Shown here: piece after piece, positions 32,107-44,200 of the stretch
Position numbering within the stretch: the stretch's first letter is position 1
How the letters are laid out: each line of letters begins with the position of its first letter
Assembly: GCA_020747065.1 (NCBI GenBank)
Contig: JAGMVK010000020.1
Span: 62,001 to 126,000 of the forward strand
Direction: 5' to 3'
Source: Cadophora sp. MPI-SDFR-AT-0126
Taxonomy: Eukaryota > Ascomycota > Leotiomycetes > Helotiales > Ploettnerulaceae
DNA length: 64,000 nt
Program-made: the position numbers and the translations under genes
The notes under the pieces: model-generated
Told to the model about the DNA's origin: nothing
What the model saw: only the letters and a program-made list of their open reading frames with translations
Database searches by the model: none

Positions 32107-33921
32107 GCAAGCAGCACTGGCTCAGCTGGGTCCGGACCGATATTCGCATTGATGATTGTGTATTCGTACTTGTCCCTTTCATGACTGATGCCATCTGACT
32201 GATGTTGGCTATTAACCTATCATTGAGCAATGATTTTGATATGATTCGACTCTCATGCGTATATTGTTTGTTTGGGATTTGACCACGGTTGGTAAGGGAG
32301 TGCCGAGCAGCTCTTCCAAAATGAGCATAATAACTGAGCTGGGTGCCTACCCGACAGACGCTCTCCGACGTCAGCGTGGTGGAGCTCGATGCGATTCTTA
32401 GCTGGATGGGATTGTTTGAACCAATATCGCCATTTCCATGCGGGTGATGTCCATGAAGGTGATGAGATCTGCAAGAAAGAAGCTGATTGGTAAGGACTTT
32501 ATAACATTGTAGATAGGTCGACGGAATCGATGCCTGTATTTCCTTGTCCCAGGTCGCCCGAGACATACATCGAGCTTTTAATATCGTTTGATATTGGCAC
32601 ACTGCAGGTCTTTGATGGATTAAGCAGTTTCTCATCGGGAACAAGAGTCAGGCGATCCGGAAATTTTGAAATGTTTATACGCTCAGCTCAATAAGCTATG
32701 TCTGGAAGCATTTTCATCAACCATGAAATTTGATCTGTGGAAGAGCATATCTGCCTATTCGAAGTAACAGTGGGCTTCATCTCGATTACACCCTGTGGCC
32801 CAGCTAACCAGGTTTCTGTCACCACAATGCAAACTCCAAATGGCGACCCCACCCCAAGTGGCTTACTACAGAGCTGGAAAACAACCGAAGCGCAGTTACC
32901 GCTTTAGCCGGTAGATACTCGAAACGGCAACCCGATGACAGCCACCCGTGCACAGCAATGCTCTCTTGGTATCGACAGATGGGGGGACATACATGCATGC
33001 GAGAAGATCTCTGTTTCTCTCCTTGGTAGGCGGGAATCTGGAGTCGGAGAGGTGACATTGACCAGGTGGCTGGGGTTGGTCGGGGAGGGATCCGTCAGCC
33101 ATGCAAAAGGAGCTGTGAAGCAGTAACTCGAAGCAGCGACAATGTGATAGTGGCGTTGGTATTGCAGTTTCAGTGAACTGTCTGCTAGATGCTGCAAGCT
33201 TGTGGTGCGAAGGCTGCCAAATGAGAAGTATCTTGCATGCTGAATAAGCTGTGTGTGTTGGGGGTCCTCTGGATCAATCTGCTGAGATTGACAGATCTTG
33301 GAAATGAAATATGATCAGACAGGTACGCTGAAAGCTACTGTAAGTATGTATCCCCTCAGAATGTGTAGATTCAGCAGGCTCTGGATTCAGTGCCTGTGGT
33401 ACTGCACTACATAGGCTTAACCTCGGTATTACCCCAGCGCTGTGTTAAGCGATGCATGCATGTCGCTATGGATTGGGGGATGATCTGACTGCATTTCTCG
33501 AACAGATCGGTGGAAAATTGTTTTTTTTTGTTTCAAGAAGGATCGATCATGCTAACCAGGAATTGATTCAGCCATTTTCTAGAATCGCACTCGACTCCCC
33601 TGGCTAAGACGGTGGTTCCCGAATTCTTTCGGAATGTAGATCGTTGTTGGAATGAAGTAGATGTAGATTAGATGGAACAGTAGGTGTGGAGACATGAATG
33701 GATATTGACGCTTGCATGGTGGCTCTGCAGGTTATAGATGTTGTCGTCAACTCTATTCAGGGCGGTAGTATTTTCTGCAATATGCGAATTCCTCCTCGAA
33801 ATCGCTAGGGCGCCTTCTTACTGATTCGGATTTCCCAAAAGTTGTATTGATTAGTCTGAGATGAAGACGAAGGTTTGTTGGAAGGTATTGATGCTTTCGT
33901 CGACATAAAACTGTTTCGAGT
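32107..33921. other. Intergenic, no supported gene
   Basis: A 1.8-kb stretch. Open frames on the minus strand (32039-32644, 32253-32474) and around 32900-33200 do not look like proteins. The frame 33753-33974 would extend the next gene only with a 35-nt intron and is disfavoured. Confidence 0.4.
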
Positions 33922-34919
33922 TCACAGACGGTAGTGGTCATCGGGAAACCTGGCGAGTCAGAACTTTGAGCCATTCTTAAGTGGATAGGCCGTCTTACCA
34001 GCTATTATGCCCAATACTGATTTCTGCTGAGTCGTGGTCCATATGGCCTTTGGTCAAAGAAACCACGGGTGGTTGTGGATACAATGGCAAACATGATCCC
34101 GGCATCGTGGCCATCAGAGCGGCGAGAACAGGATCAGCAGCCACTTTCATGACGACGGTGCCATTGAGAGTGAATCCGTCGAGGTTCGCATCGACGAGGA
34201 ATTCTTTATGTTGGGCGTACCAGTTGTCACCGTCTCCATGAGGGTACAACATACTGCCTAGCCGAATCATAAACTCGTAGCACTTCTTGATGTATTTGAA
34301 TGCGATGCCTACTGGCCTCCCATCCATTGCTGAAAAATGCTCGAATGCCTTGAGAACATCTGCAAGAGCGTCCGTAACGAGATGACGATAACTGATGAAG
34401 TTGAACCGAGTCTTGGGGGGCAATTTACACTTAGTCCACAGTCTCAGTTGATGGGATTTCTCTGAGGCTCGGATCAAACAACCCCAAACATCGTCTTTAA
34501 ACTCATAGAAACTTGGGTCTTGGGCCATTTGGTTGTCGTATTCTCTGTGCACTCTCTTATGCCACTCGTTGAGTCTGCTAAAAGAACAATGTTTCAAGCA
34601 GCTGCGGAGTCCTGGAATTGGCCATTCCAGTGGAGCATCCAACTGCACAGGGTTATCCACAATGGCCTTCAACTGAAATATGACTTCCCTTAAAGAAGCC
34701 ATTTCGGAGACTAAAGAAATAAATAGGAGTAGTCAGTACAAAGAGAATACCCTCAAAGTCTTTTATGGGAATTTGACGTACTATTAAATGGCAAGCCAGG
34801 GAGAGCTGCAATTTTCGAACGGAATTCAAAAAGAAAGGCGAAATAGCTATCTTTCTAGTCGATGATTTTGCCTTGGAGTGAAGGATGTCGGAAATGGAAT
34901 TTCTTGTTGCTTCACACAT
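33922..34919 (-). CDS. Unrecognised protein, possibly decaying
   Basis: Proposed exons on the minus strand: 34919-34751, 34710-33999, 33949-33922, with introns of 40 and 49 nt; 302 aa. The core (MASLREVIFQLKAIVDNPVQ onward) has protein-like composition, with Trp/Tyr-rich helices and no membrane segment. The first intron has CTGAC before a TTTAG acceptor and keeps frame, but upstream of ATG 34919 the frame continues without another ATG, so the start may instead be 34702 (giving 243 aa). No domain is recognised, and lengths and splice sites are less clean than in neighbouring genes; it may be a lineage-specific gene or a fragment. Confidence 0.4.
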
Positions 34920-36430
34920 GTGGCAGAAGGATTTCGCAAAGAGAGGGGAGTCTTGCAGTATTTGACGTCTTTGAGCCAATTTTAACGTTTCTGGGCCCTT
35001 CAGTACTAATGTGAGGTAGAGAAGGCAATCGGGGAGATATCCCGCCTCTAACGGCCGAACAACGTCGCTTCTTCACGCTAAGCTCTGGCCCAACTACCGA
35101 CAGCTATTGGGCGCTGAACGACTGCCTGGAAACCCCCAAGCGTGACGGGAGCTGGGGAGTCTAATGGAGGCGGTATGCAATACCAATGCTAATCTTAGAC
35201 ATCTGCACCGCATTATTGGTGGCAGTTCGATCTGGTCAGGAAACCTCACGCTGTTCTAGCGTTGGCATGCTTGTCAGCCTCATGGCTTTTATCCGAAAGG
35301 CTGGCTACAGCTATCAGAGGGACATGCATGCATGTTTGAAACTTGATACTCCACTCATCTGGCCCTTTGCGGCAGATAGCAAGCCTCTGGACACATCTAC
35401 GAGGCATGTTTGTCACCAATCAGCACTGTTGGGCCTAGCAGCTCAACAGCGTCGAGGGCTTCAGATATTGCACCAGAGGTGTGCGCCTGTCTCCTGCAGA
35501 CTAAGGTCCCGGATGTAGAGTGCCTCTGGCATCTGGCATCTGCATCTGGCACCAGGGGTGATTTTGGCCTGGTATTGGTAGAGGGGTGAAGTTGGGGCTG
35601 GCCGTTGTCTGTATTACCACAACGGAACCAGAGAGGCCAAAAGAAGAGGGCAAGGGCAAGGGCTGTTGCAGGACACTCCAAAATGATGATGTGGCGCAAT
35701 TGCTCACAGGCTATGAAAACGCCTTGCCTGTGAGAAAAAGGGTTGGCCGTAGTGTAAATTCTCAAAATAGTCTCATGAAGATGAATGAAAGGAGAGGGAG
35801 GTGAAGAAGGGGCGATGTTGAGAAAGAGTTTTAATAATCCGTCCACAAGTCACACCTCTCTGGAGAGAGACTGAGAGACTAGAGTTCCGGCTCGTCACCA
35901 CTAGCGAGAATTAAACTGTACTGGATGGACGGACGGATGCATGCACCCCCAAAAAATTACTTGGGAGAAGAGCAAAAAAATACTGTTTGCCACTCCTGCA
36001 GACCAAAGAAAACTAATTTTCTGGCTGGTGAGGGCAAAAGTTTTATACAGTGTACCAAAACTCAGGTAGGGGTACTTAGCAGAAAGTAGATGCGAGAGGA
36101 CGGGAAAAGGATGGAGAGCATATGTTAGCAGTTGAATATGGTACACGGTGAAACAGAGATAGAGGGAGAAATAGAGACTCTGGATTAAGGGAGGACTGGA
36201 GTGGTCTAGAGGGTGCTGCTTCTAGATTCTCACAGTAATGTGATTAGCCTATGAGAGGAGAGAATCTTCGGAATCAGCACCTTGAATCTCATTAGCTAGA
36301 AATCACGTGGTCTCGGCTAAAATAGGGTAGAGCTTCAGCGGGGAAAACTTCAACTCAAGTAACTCCCGAGACATGTATATACTTCTGAATCTATCTCAAA
36401 ACATCAAAAAGATACTGCCCAGGGGTGTGC
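34920..36430. other. Intergenic, no supported gene
   Basis: A 1.5-kb stretch. It includes a short imperfect repeat of TGGCATC-like units near 35526-35552 and AG-rich sequence around 35640-36200. No coding signal is convincing. Confidence 0.45.
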
Positions 36431-36523
36431 CACTCCAAGTGGGACTCGAACCCACAGCCTCGAGATGTAGACTTCACTGAGTGAGATTAGAAGTCTCGCG
36501 CGCTACCATTGCGCCATCTTTAC
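36431..36523 (-). tRNA. tRNA-Arg(UCU) with intron, broken acceptor stem, probable pseudogene
   Basis: Reading the minus strand, D arm, anticodon arm, 5-nt variable loop and T arm (GTGGG TTCGAGT CCCAC) all fold perfectly. The anticodon loop is CTTCTAA (anticodon TCT) and a 21-nt intron sits after position 37, as in nuclear tRNAs. The 3' acceptor strand TTGGAGT has the expected discriminator G. The 5' strand, however, is GTAAAGA, which gives one Watson-Crick pair, three wobbles and three mismatches. A T run about 20 nt downstream could end Pol III transcription. The simplest view is a pseudogene that lost its first seven bases. Confidence 0.75.
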
Positions 36524-37647
36524 GAAAGAGAGGGTTAGTAATTGATTTCAGTGGAAGAACTCAGGACACATACTGGAGCGAGGTTGAACCAGTTAAAATG
36601 GTGTCACGTCGATAATTTGCTTATTTCCGTACTTACTAGCACTAGCAACTAGCATTTTTCAACCTCACCCACTTTCATGAGACCTAGCAATTACGTAATA
36701 AACCATAAGCGAACGGAAATAAGAAAGACAACAAACAGAGCAAATGTTAATAAAGTGACAAGCAGAGCGAATAAGCGTTTTGATTTAGGGTGTAAGGGTC
36801 GTGAGGGTCCAGGTGGGAGCAACACGCCCAGTGTTGATAGTTAATATTGGATGAGGTCGACTAGGTGGCCAGAATTTCAGAGACGTGTGTCGCGTTCAAG
36901 GCGTGGGTAATTAGTCGGCTGATTTGATTTGCCCGTGTGCAGCGATTAAGTTCTACATGAGAAGATTTTGGGGGGATACTCAAAAGCCAATCCGATTGTG
37001 GTTCAAGTCTAGTCGCGGCATGATGAGGACATTCTAAAGGCTGTACTCCAACGGGAGGTATAGCGGCCTCCCACCTAACTATGCGGCCAGTTGTACTACC
37101 TAGGTAAATTAATAATGAATAAATAATTTTTTTCAACTTAAACAAACAATCGATAAATGGAGCTGTTATTTTGAAAAAACGAGTAGCAGCTGGTTGCTGC
37201 AGGAAGCAACGCTGCGATACAGCCTTGCAGCCGCCTGCCTGCAAGATGGCACAGCCCCTCAATGTTGGCTTCGCCCAACTTCTCACGACTCCCTACATAA
37301 CGACCGTTTTAATCCATGGTTTGCGTAAATAGTATGATGTGACGTAGAACTTGCGAGTCAATAGTGGCATACAGCTAGCACGTATTTGCGCTTATTGCCT
37401 ATGTAAGGCTTCAGCAAACCAAAACATACTATAGCTCAATCACAATACTTTTGTATTCAGTTGGCTGGCTATATATCAAAAGATGAAAAATGCATGGAGA
37501 CTCAGTTATACATGATTTTAGATAGAGTGTCATCTCGAGCTAGCCTCCTCTTTGAATTGGCTTTCCCCACGCTCAGTGTAAGCGAGTACCAAATTTGAGC
37601 CGAAGGGGAGGAGACAAAACAAATAACGTGAAATGAGTGTATGCCTC
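36524..37647. other. AT-rich intergenic, possible transposon remains
   Basis: Lies between the tRNA-like sequence and the RCC1 3' end. It has AT-rich blocks (37100-37170, 37330-37500) and an inverted repeat at 36620-36723. The minus-strand frame 36861-37286 is open but not protein-like. Insertion debris near a tRNA would be usual, but no transposase or LTR was recognised. Confidence 0.4.
36620..36723. repeat. 11-bp inverted repeat flanking 82 nt
   Basis: CTTATTTCCGT at 36620-36630 and its exact reverse complement ACGGAAATAAG at 36713-36723. The interval is AT-rich and noncoding. It could be the ends of a very small nonautonomous element; no clear target-site duplication was identified. Confidence 0.45.
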
Positions 37648-39363
37648 TCAAGTTTCAGCAGGACCCGCGAGTACAGAGAATTGTCCTCCACAACATGCGT
37701 AAGCCAGCCTCTTGTCCTTGGCATCGCCCCCACTGATCAAAGTGGCCTCCATCACGGTGTCGTCTGTTCCATGACCGGTGCGATAATTAGCAGAAAATCC
37801 CCAGGAGTATGCTTTCCCTTCCAACGTGATCGCAAACGAATCATCGATTCCAGCAGCCACCGATGCTGCATGAATGTTTGGAATCACACTAGGCTGCAGA
37901 ATCCGTGGCTTATCGCGTTCGTCGTACTCAAATTTATCTCGTGGCTGAGTCTCCAGCTTGATGCCAGCTTGGCCATCGTCGCAACGGCCCCATATCAGCA
38001 GCTGACCATCCTCGGTACATGCAATCGAGTGATGTTCGCCGCCTTGAATGTCTCGGATTCTGTAAGGCCGAAGATCTTCGACTATACCTGGCTTCAAGAT
38101 TGTTGGGTCCCCTTGGCCAATCCTGACTGGAAGTCCTGTCTGGCCGAAGTTATTGGATCCCCAAGCATATACTAGGCCGCGCTCATCAATTGCGAAGCAG
38201 TGGTCCGAACCACACGCAATTCGCTTCATCTTCGGAAGGGCAACTCGACAAGGAGTAAGAGCTCCATACTGAGTTCGCTTTATGACACGGCGACCGAGCT
38301 GGTTCTGTTCTCCTGTTCCCCATGCGAAAACCTTTCCCTTATTGTCGAGAGCTAGCATATGATTGTTTCCCGCTGCAAGTGATATGATATTCTTTAGGAG
38401 AGGGATAGGCATGGGCTTGCGCTGCAATTTCTTTGCGGGATTCTTTGTCTTTTCGGCTTCGATGGCGTCATTCGTAGAGAACCCCATAATCCCATCATTT
38501 GCCTATGAAATTTAGCAGAGTACGCAATAGTTTCTGTGTCAGACTTACGCGAAAAGTTCCCCATCCATAGACCAACCCCTCACTTGTAAGCGCACAACTG
38601 GCGCTATCTGAAGCCACAACTTGGACAAAGGTTGGGACGGGCTTGCCGAAATCTTCCGCGGGGATAGCGATAGGTGTACTTTCCATGGGGTTCAAGTCGG
38701 CCTCATCAGAATCCTCTGAACCTGATTCATAATCAATGTCTCTTGTCGAGGCCTCCCAGGTTGTATCTCGGCCGAGTGCGCCGTTGTCATTAACGCCCCA
38801 CGTCACGATCTTCTGATCATGAGTAAGAGAGACACAATGCATGCCTCCAGCTGCAATTTGAACCACTCCGACAGTGGAGGCATCAAGAAGTTTATTCAAA
38901 CGAGGGCGTTTGACATTTGTAGCCTTCTTTCCATCGAGAGGTTTTGGCCCTAAACCAAGTTCACCAGACTCTCCATCACCGCAAACATAGACATCCAGCT
39001 TCTCATCCGGTGGAATATTGAGTGCTGCAGCTTTCAATTTTTTTGCAGGCTTCGGATTGGGTTCGTCGTCGGGTGGTTGGCGTTTCTTGGTCGGTGCTGG
39101 TCGCTTCTTCGTGGGTGCCTGTTCTTCTGTGACAGGTATGGATGCTAGAAGTTTCGAGGCCCGATATTTGGGATCTTCAAGGAAATTTAGCATGCATGGC
39201 CACTATCGAGTGCACAGGTTGTGCATGGGTACTGACTGTCGACTGCAGTGGGTTTCTTCTTCAATGGGCGGGTTGTCGAAGGCCCCTTGGTGACTTGGAC
39301 AGCAGTTGCAGATTTAGTGGTGACCTTGCTGTTGACGTTCACTTTGCGAACAGGACGTGCCAT
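37648..39363 (-). CDS. Ran guanine-nucleotide exchange factor RCC1
   Basis: Three exons on the minus strand: 39363-39237, 39174-38549, 38502-37648 (introns 62 and 46 nt); 535 aa. The basic N-terminus (MARPVRKVNVNSK and Lys/Pro-rich stretches) fits nuclear import and chromatin contact. RCC1 blades follow with the signature WG and GQxG-like turns: IVTWGVNDNGALGR, VYGWGTFR, VFAWGTGEQNQLGRR, VYAWGSNNFGQTGLP, LLIWGRCDDGQAG, AYSWGFSANYRTGHG. An acidic insertion interrupts the blades near residues 185-200, as in other fungal orthologues of yeast Srm1 and fission yeast Pim1. It loads Ran with GTP at chromatin to drive nuclear transport. Close in size to fungal relatives. Confidence 0.93.
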
Positions 39364-40321
39364 GATGTGATGCAGTGGTTCAGAATACTTGTAATGTTAC
39401 CTCACTGAATGAAGTGTGAAGGAAAGTTGAGCTTCAGGCTGATGAAGTTACAAGGTAACTACAGAGGGCGGTAACTTTTGTCTCACCGCCCGCGGCAGAA
39501 CAAGGGATTCGTGTAGGCAGAATGAAAGCGGTGAGACAACACTTAGCCCTGGTACCTCCGTAGTGCGACTGGTTTGTTTATTGTTAGCAACGACAACCAC
39601 ACTAAATCGGTACATGACCATCAGCATCTTTAGCACAGAATACTATGGCAGACCTTGAAGAAAGCTGGTCTTTTTGTTGCGGCTTAAGTCACCCCTGAGA
39701 ACGTGGGCTTTGCAGCTAACATACTCATTATCAAGTCAGATCGCTCAACGGCTGTGAAGCCACAGAAACGTTCCTATAGCAGCAAGGCTGCCTTCTACCA
39801 TTATTTGCTGACCCACGACTACATCGGTTCGAGCATTTGACCTTTGCTTTCGTTGAAGTAGAGTAAGTTGGAGCATGAAACAGGAGATGTCTTCATTTCC
39901 AGGAAGATTTTCACCTTCTACAGCGATTATTAGGAAGTCCTATTGCCGCTAGGATGGCTGCGAGGAACAACGGTCCTTTCTCCTGTCCGTGCCGAGGAGC
40001 AAAGTCAGGAGCAGCAACAGGACGTTTGCACGTTAGTCTCGGTTTGTGTAAACAAAGCAGGCCGTGCTGCTTTTATCGTTGGATACAAGGCAAGCAATCT
40101 GTTGGTAAATGTAGCAATCGACAAAATTCCAAGAGATTAATTCAAGACACCATCAAGTCAAGCGTGTCATGACCCTGCCACAGCTCCTGGCCCAGTTACG
40201 GATCTTTGGATATGCATGATGATCAGCTGGTTGTTTTCCTTATTCTACTGCTTTCTTCCTATGACAGTGAGTTCAACGTTCTATACAACACGAGAGTACT
40301 TGATGAAGTCACTTCTGCTAC
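39364..40321. other. Intergenic, no supported gene
   Basis: Upstream region of RCC1 and 3' flank of the NmrA-like gene. Short open frames around 39943-40434 overlap each other and carry nothing recognisable. Confidence 0.45.
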
Positions 40322-41242
40322 CTATTTGCCATCTCCAAGTCCATCTACAATCCTTGCCAAACTGTCCCCTAATTTCTCCTCCGATAAGCCAAGCTTCCCG
40401 TTCCACAGCCCTCTTGTCTTTGAGTAGTTGTTAAGCCCACCATTCCCATAGATCGCCGCAACAATCGTGTTCAAATGTGCAGCTCGTCCTTCACCTCGCT
40501 CGATCGCAGCCAATGCCTGTACTCCAAGATCCGCGGCATTCCCACCTTCGACTTCCAACTTATACCCAAGCAGCTTTTCAAACCCAGCTAAGATCTGACT
40601 CTGGGTCACTGTGAACGAGTTCACGTAGACATGTTGGTTCTTGGTCGATTCGAAATATTCGGGCTTCAGACAAGCTGCAATTGCCAAACCCATCTGCGAC
40701 AGGTTGGTGGCTTCGAACTCATATTCCCCTCCGTCGAAAATTGTGGCTTTACGTTGAGGTAAGTTCCATCCCATCAAGCCGGGATATTGAAAAGTCCAGT
40801 CAAAGAGAGACCCTACAACGATGGCAGTCCAGGAGAGGCCGGAACTTTCTTTCGTCTGCAGATACTTCACAGTATCTTGTTTCACTTTCAGAGCCGGAAC
40901 GAAGTCACCGGCTCTAGGGTCAGCAGTATCAATGCCGAACTCGGAAGGTATGAAGCGTCTGACGCCTGAAATGATTGCTGCGTCGATAATGGCCATTTGT
41001 TGCCCCGCAGATCCTGTTGCAATAGCGGACACTATCGCGTCTTGTCCTTTGAAAGCGTTGAGGAGAGACTGGAGAGAGTAGTCGGTTTTGTGGACATTGA
41101 CGTCTGGTGGAAATGTGGCATTTGAGGATTCTCGTATAAGTGCCGAGACTTTGAACCCAGTGGAAAGAAGAGCAGATATGGCGGCTCGCCCAACGGCACC
41201 GGAGGCGCCGATAACAATGACGTTCTTGATAGGAGAAGACAT
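40322..41242 (-). CDS. NmrA-like / isoflavone reductase-like NAD(P)-binding protein
   Basis: Single exon, 306 aa from the ATG at 41242 (MSSPIKNVIVIG). The frame is open 48 codons further 5' but that part is not protein-like. The Rossmann nucleotide motif GASGAVGR lies at the start of strand 1, and RRFIPSEFGID matches the (I/V)PSEFG segment of the isoflavone reductase/PCBER subgroup; similar fungal proteins are called CipA-like. The family reduces small phenolic or related substrates or acts as a redox sensor. The exact substrate is unknown. No neighbours on the same strand suggest a cluster. Confidence 0.88.
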   Translation of the reverse strand: MSSPIKNVIVIGASGAVGRAAISALLSTGFKVSALIRESSNATFPPDVNVHKTDYSLQSLLNAFKGQDAIVSAIATGSAGQQMAIIDAAIISGVRRFIPSEFGIDTADPRAGDFVPALKVKQDTVKYLQTKESSGLSWTAIVVGSLFDWTFQYPGLMGWNLPQRKATIFDGGEYEFEATNLSQMGLAIAACLKPEYFESTKNQHVYVNSFTVTQSQILAGFEKLLGYKLEVEGGNAADLGVQALAAIERGEGRAAHLNTIVAAIYGNGGLNNYSKTRGLWNGKLGLSEEKLGDSLARIVDGLGDGK

Positions 41243-44200
41243 GATTCTTTCGTTGAACGAAATTTGACGCCGTTTAGTTGTGCAAAACAGAAGAGAAGAT
41301 ATATGGAAAATCGAGATGCACTTTTGAGGGGTTTTCTTGTGTTCTATACGAAATGTAACGCTGCAACGTGTCTGATAGGTAATCAAATTACATACACAGC
41401 CATCATATGATGCATTGCGTTATTGATTTTATAAACATGCCGACGCATTTCACTCTGTTAAGTCATCTTTGAGTTGTCGGAGTTGTGAACGGCTGAGTTT
41501 GGATGTTTAGTGATCGAATTGATAATCACCCTTCGATTTTCAGACTAGTACCAGCCACTTGACTCCTTTATTGCATTTTGTCTTCAAGTAGACTGATATT
41601 TGGGCAAATGACTTTGAAGCCAATTCAAGCATGATCTTGGCGTGGAGTTTCGCTTTCTCCATCTCCTAAGCTCGATGGGCAGTAGTCTCCTAGCTCGGCC
41701 ACATCGCTTATCCCTCAAGCCCCAATGTCAACATGGGCGTTACTGTCCTTCCATCATGAACTTAGTTCTCTGCGAAGACAAATCTGCGACCAAGGACACG
41801 GAAACCATGTTCAGAGATCCATGATACTTTCATATGAGATTTTAAAATCGTGCAAGGGAAAGGCACGTTTCAAGGGCAGGTGCTAAACGCAACTCTGTAA
41901 AATAACAGCACTGAACTGTCACCCAATTCGCGATAGCCTAGATGGACATCCCTTGACGACCATGAGCTTGATTGTCTCGGGCACCCAAATTTCCTTGGAG
42001 AGGCATCCTACACTGCCTTTCGGCACCACCGAGTATCTGTTTCCCTACCATCACTCCAGGCACACCCTCCCTGCGAAAGCTGCACCACCACATCCCACAA
42101 AACGATGAGTACCTGGGTCTGAGCTTCCAAGTCTATTTTTGAAGTAGGAGCAAAGATCAGATCTTACATTCCCTTGACGAGGCAGTATTCTCCATGCTTC
42201 TCCGATCGTCTTCAGGCTGCGTCATAATGTACATGTCTGCCCAGGTTGGGATCAGGTCCATCTTGTGGACCAAGTGGTTCTAAGTCTGCTAACCAATATG
42301 ATGCATGGTTACCTCATGCCGTATGTGTATAGTGTTATTGCAACAAATTTCCCATTTATAGAATCATTGGTGACGCTTGATACTACAACTTCAGGATGAA
42401 TATGGTGGGGAAAAGGCACAATCGTCAGAATGCATCTCGACATGCAGCTCTGCAAGATTTCGTTACCGAACTCGGATCAAAATAGAAACAGTTGCATGAA
42501 CAGTGAAAGTAACAATGTTGTCGAGATGCAATTCGCTTATCGGTGGTCAACAAGGGAAATTTCAACCTGGAAGGGGAGGGCATGAACACATCGGGCAGGC
42601 CGGGCTCTTCCCGATTAGCTACGATAATCTGATGAGGTGTTGTAATGGAAAGGCCCATCAGCCATGCTGTTTCAGAATCTGCTGCCCTGCTACTCACAAG
42701 GACACTGGAACCGGGTTATCAGACATGGAGAAAGGTGCGAGAGTCTCCCTTGGTTCAAGATGGAATTTTGCGTTTCGCAGGGCTGCTATTCTATATATAA
42801 ACCCGCGGCACATCGACCACACCTCAACCAACAACGGGTACCTGGACAGGGCTGCAGCACAACGCATCGCATCCCCCACACTTCACTAGCAGATCTGTAA
42901 GAACTCAAATGAGACGTCAGACAGGATTCATCGATGTCGCTTCCGTGCAGCTTCCATGCAGATTCGTTCCCTCGACCGACTCGAAACTCGTGGCCCTGCC
43001 CAACCGCCCGCCGTTACACACAACGCCTCCCGTCTATACGAGGTTCTACGACATATCTATTGCAGTCTTTCAACGCTCACATTGTCCTTTCTTTCCTCAG
43101 GTCCGCCAATGGAAATATAGTCGGCCCGATCATTCATCCCGAATTCCTGGGTATCCACGAATAGCAGCGGACCAAGCCGCATTCAAAACGCCTGTGCCAT
43201 CCAACCCTAACACCAAGTCCCTATCAAAATTCCCTTTGCCGTCTAATGAGCTCCTTCCCCTCGCGTCCAGATCGTGTTTTGATGTTTGGCGGCACCTATA
43301 TCACTCGTCATAGGGCACTTCGAACAAGGGCTCTCCACTGGACTTGCGTGTATTGTTGTCCACGAAGGGTAGAGACGGCATGCCCGCCTCAGGTGACGAC
43401 CCGTAGATGTGAAATCCCCTCCTCGTGTTCAGTTGCAGTTCCGCTTTCCGTGGCCATGATTGGTGTTCATATATGCCGACGATGATAATTATTCTGAGAA
43501 TGTGAGCGGAAGTTTCATTGGTTGCGAGGAAGCAAATACGTGAAAATGAGGGCGAAGCTTAGGCATCGTTGTGTCCGTCTTGTCGGCCAAGACGCAGCCT
43601 TGTGGCCATATTCTAAACGCATAGTGATGTGACTAGAACTGTCTAAAATTTGTATGTAACAAAAGTCTGATCGATGTGGTAGAGTTGCACGACGCAGTCG
43701 ATGGTCAAATGTGCAGTTGGCTGGCTCCCAGAGTCCAGAGAAGGTGAGGGTAAAAGATCGTGTACTGGCTTCCAGAAGTGCGCAAATATCTACCGAGACA
43801 GGAGGAACTCAGATCTACTTAAAGCAATCGCGCCTCTCTGACCCATGGTCATGTCTCTTGGCTGTATCTTAATCTACATGGTTCCGATTCCACAGCAATA
43901 GAAAGGCACCAGGATCGGCAAATGCTGAAACGCAGATTGCAAAGCCAGCGCGGAACGAATGCTTGACCGAGCCTTGAAACGCGGCAAAGTGGATAATTGG
44001 CAATCAGATCTTGCGCGCACCGTTCACCGGGGTCTCAAATGCAACAATCGGACGAGCTGATAAGCCAAACGCAATTTACACACCGTGGAGGGATGTTTGA
44101 TGATGTGTGGAGATTTTCGTTATCAGACGAGATTGTCCAAATAAAATTCCGAAATGATCGGGGTCCGCTGACGTAGGATGAGGGGATGTTTGATAGCAGT

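Noticed and set aside
32039..32644. 201-codon minus-strand open frame
   Set aside because: Overlaps the 3' end of the secreted protein, no recognisable family, no splice structure that improves it.
33753..33974. C-terminal extension of the orphan protein
   Set aside because: Would need a 35-nt intron without room for a branch point; a 49-nt intron with CTGAC gives a clean stop instead.
36861..37286. 141-codon minus-strand open frame near the tRNA
   Set aside because: Composition is not protein-like and no transposon domain could be recognised.
40322..41386. Longer 354-aa version of the NmrA-like protein
   Set aside because: The extra 48 residues are AT-rich leader sequence; the family begins just before the Rossmann motif.
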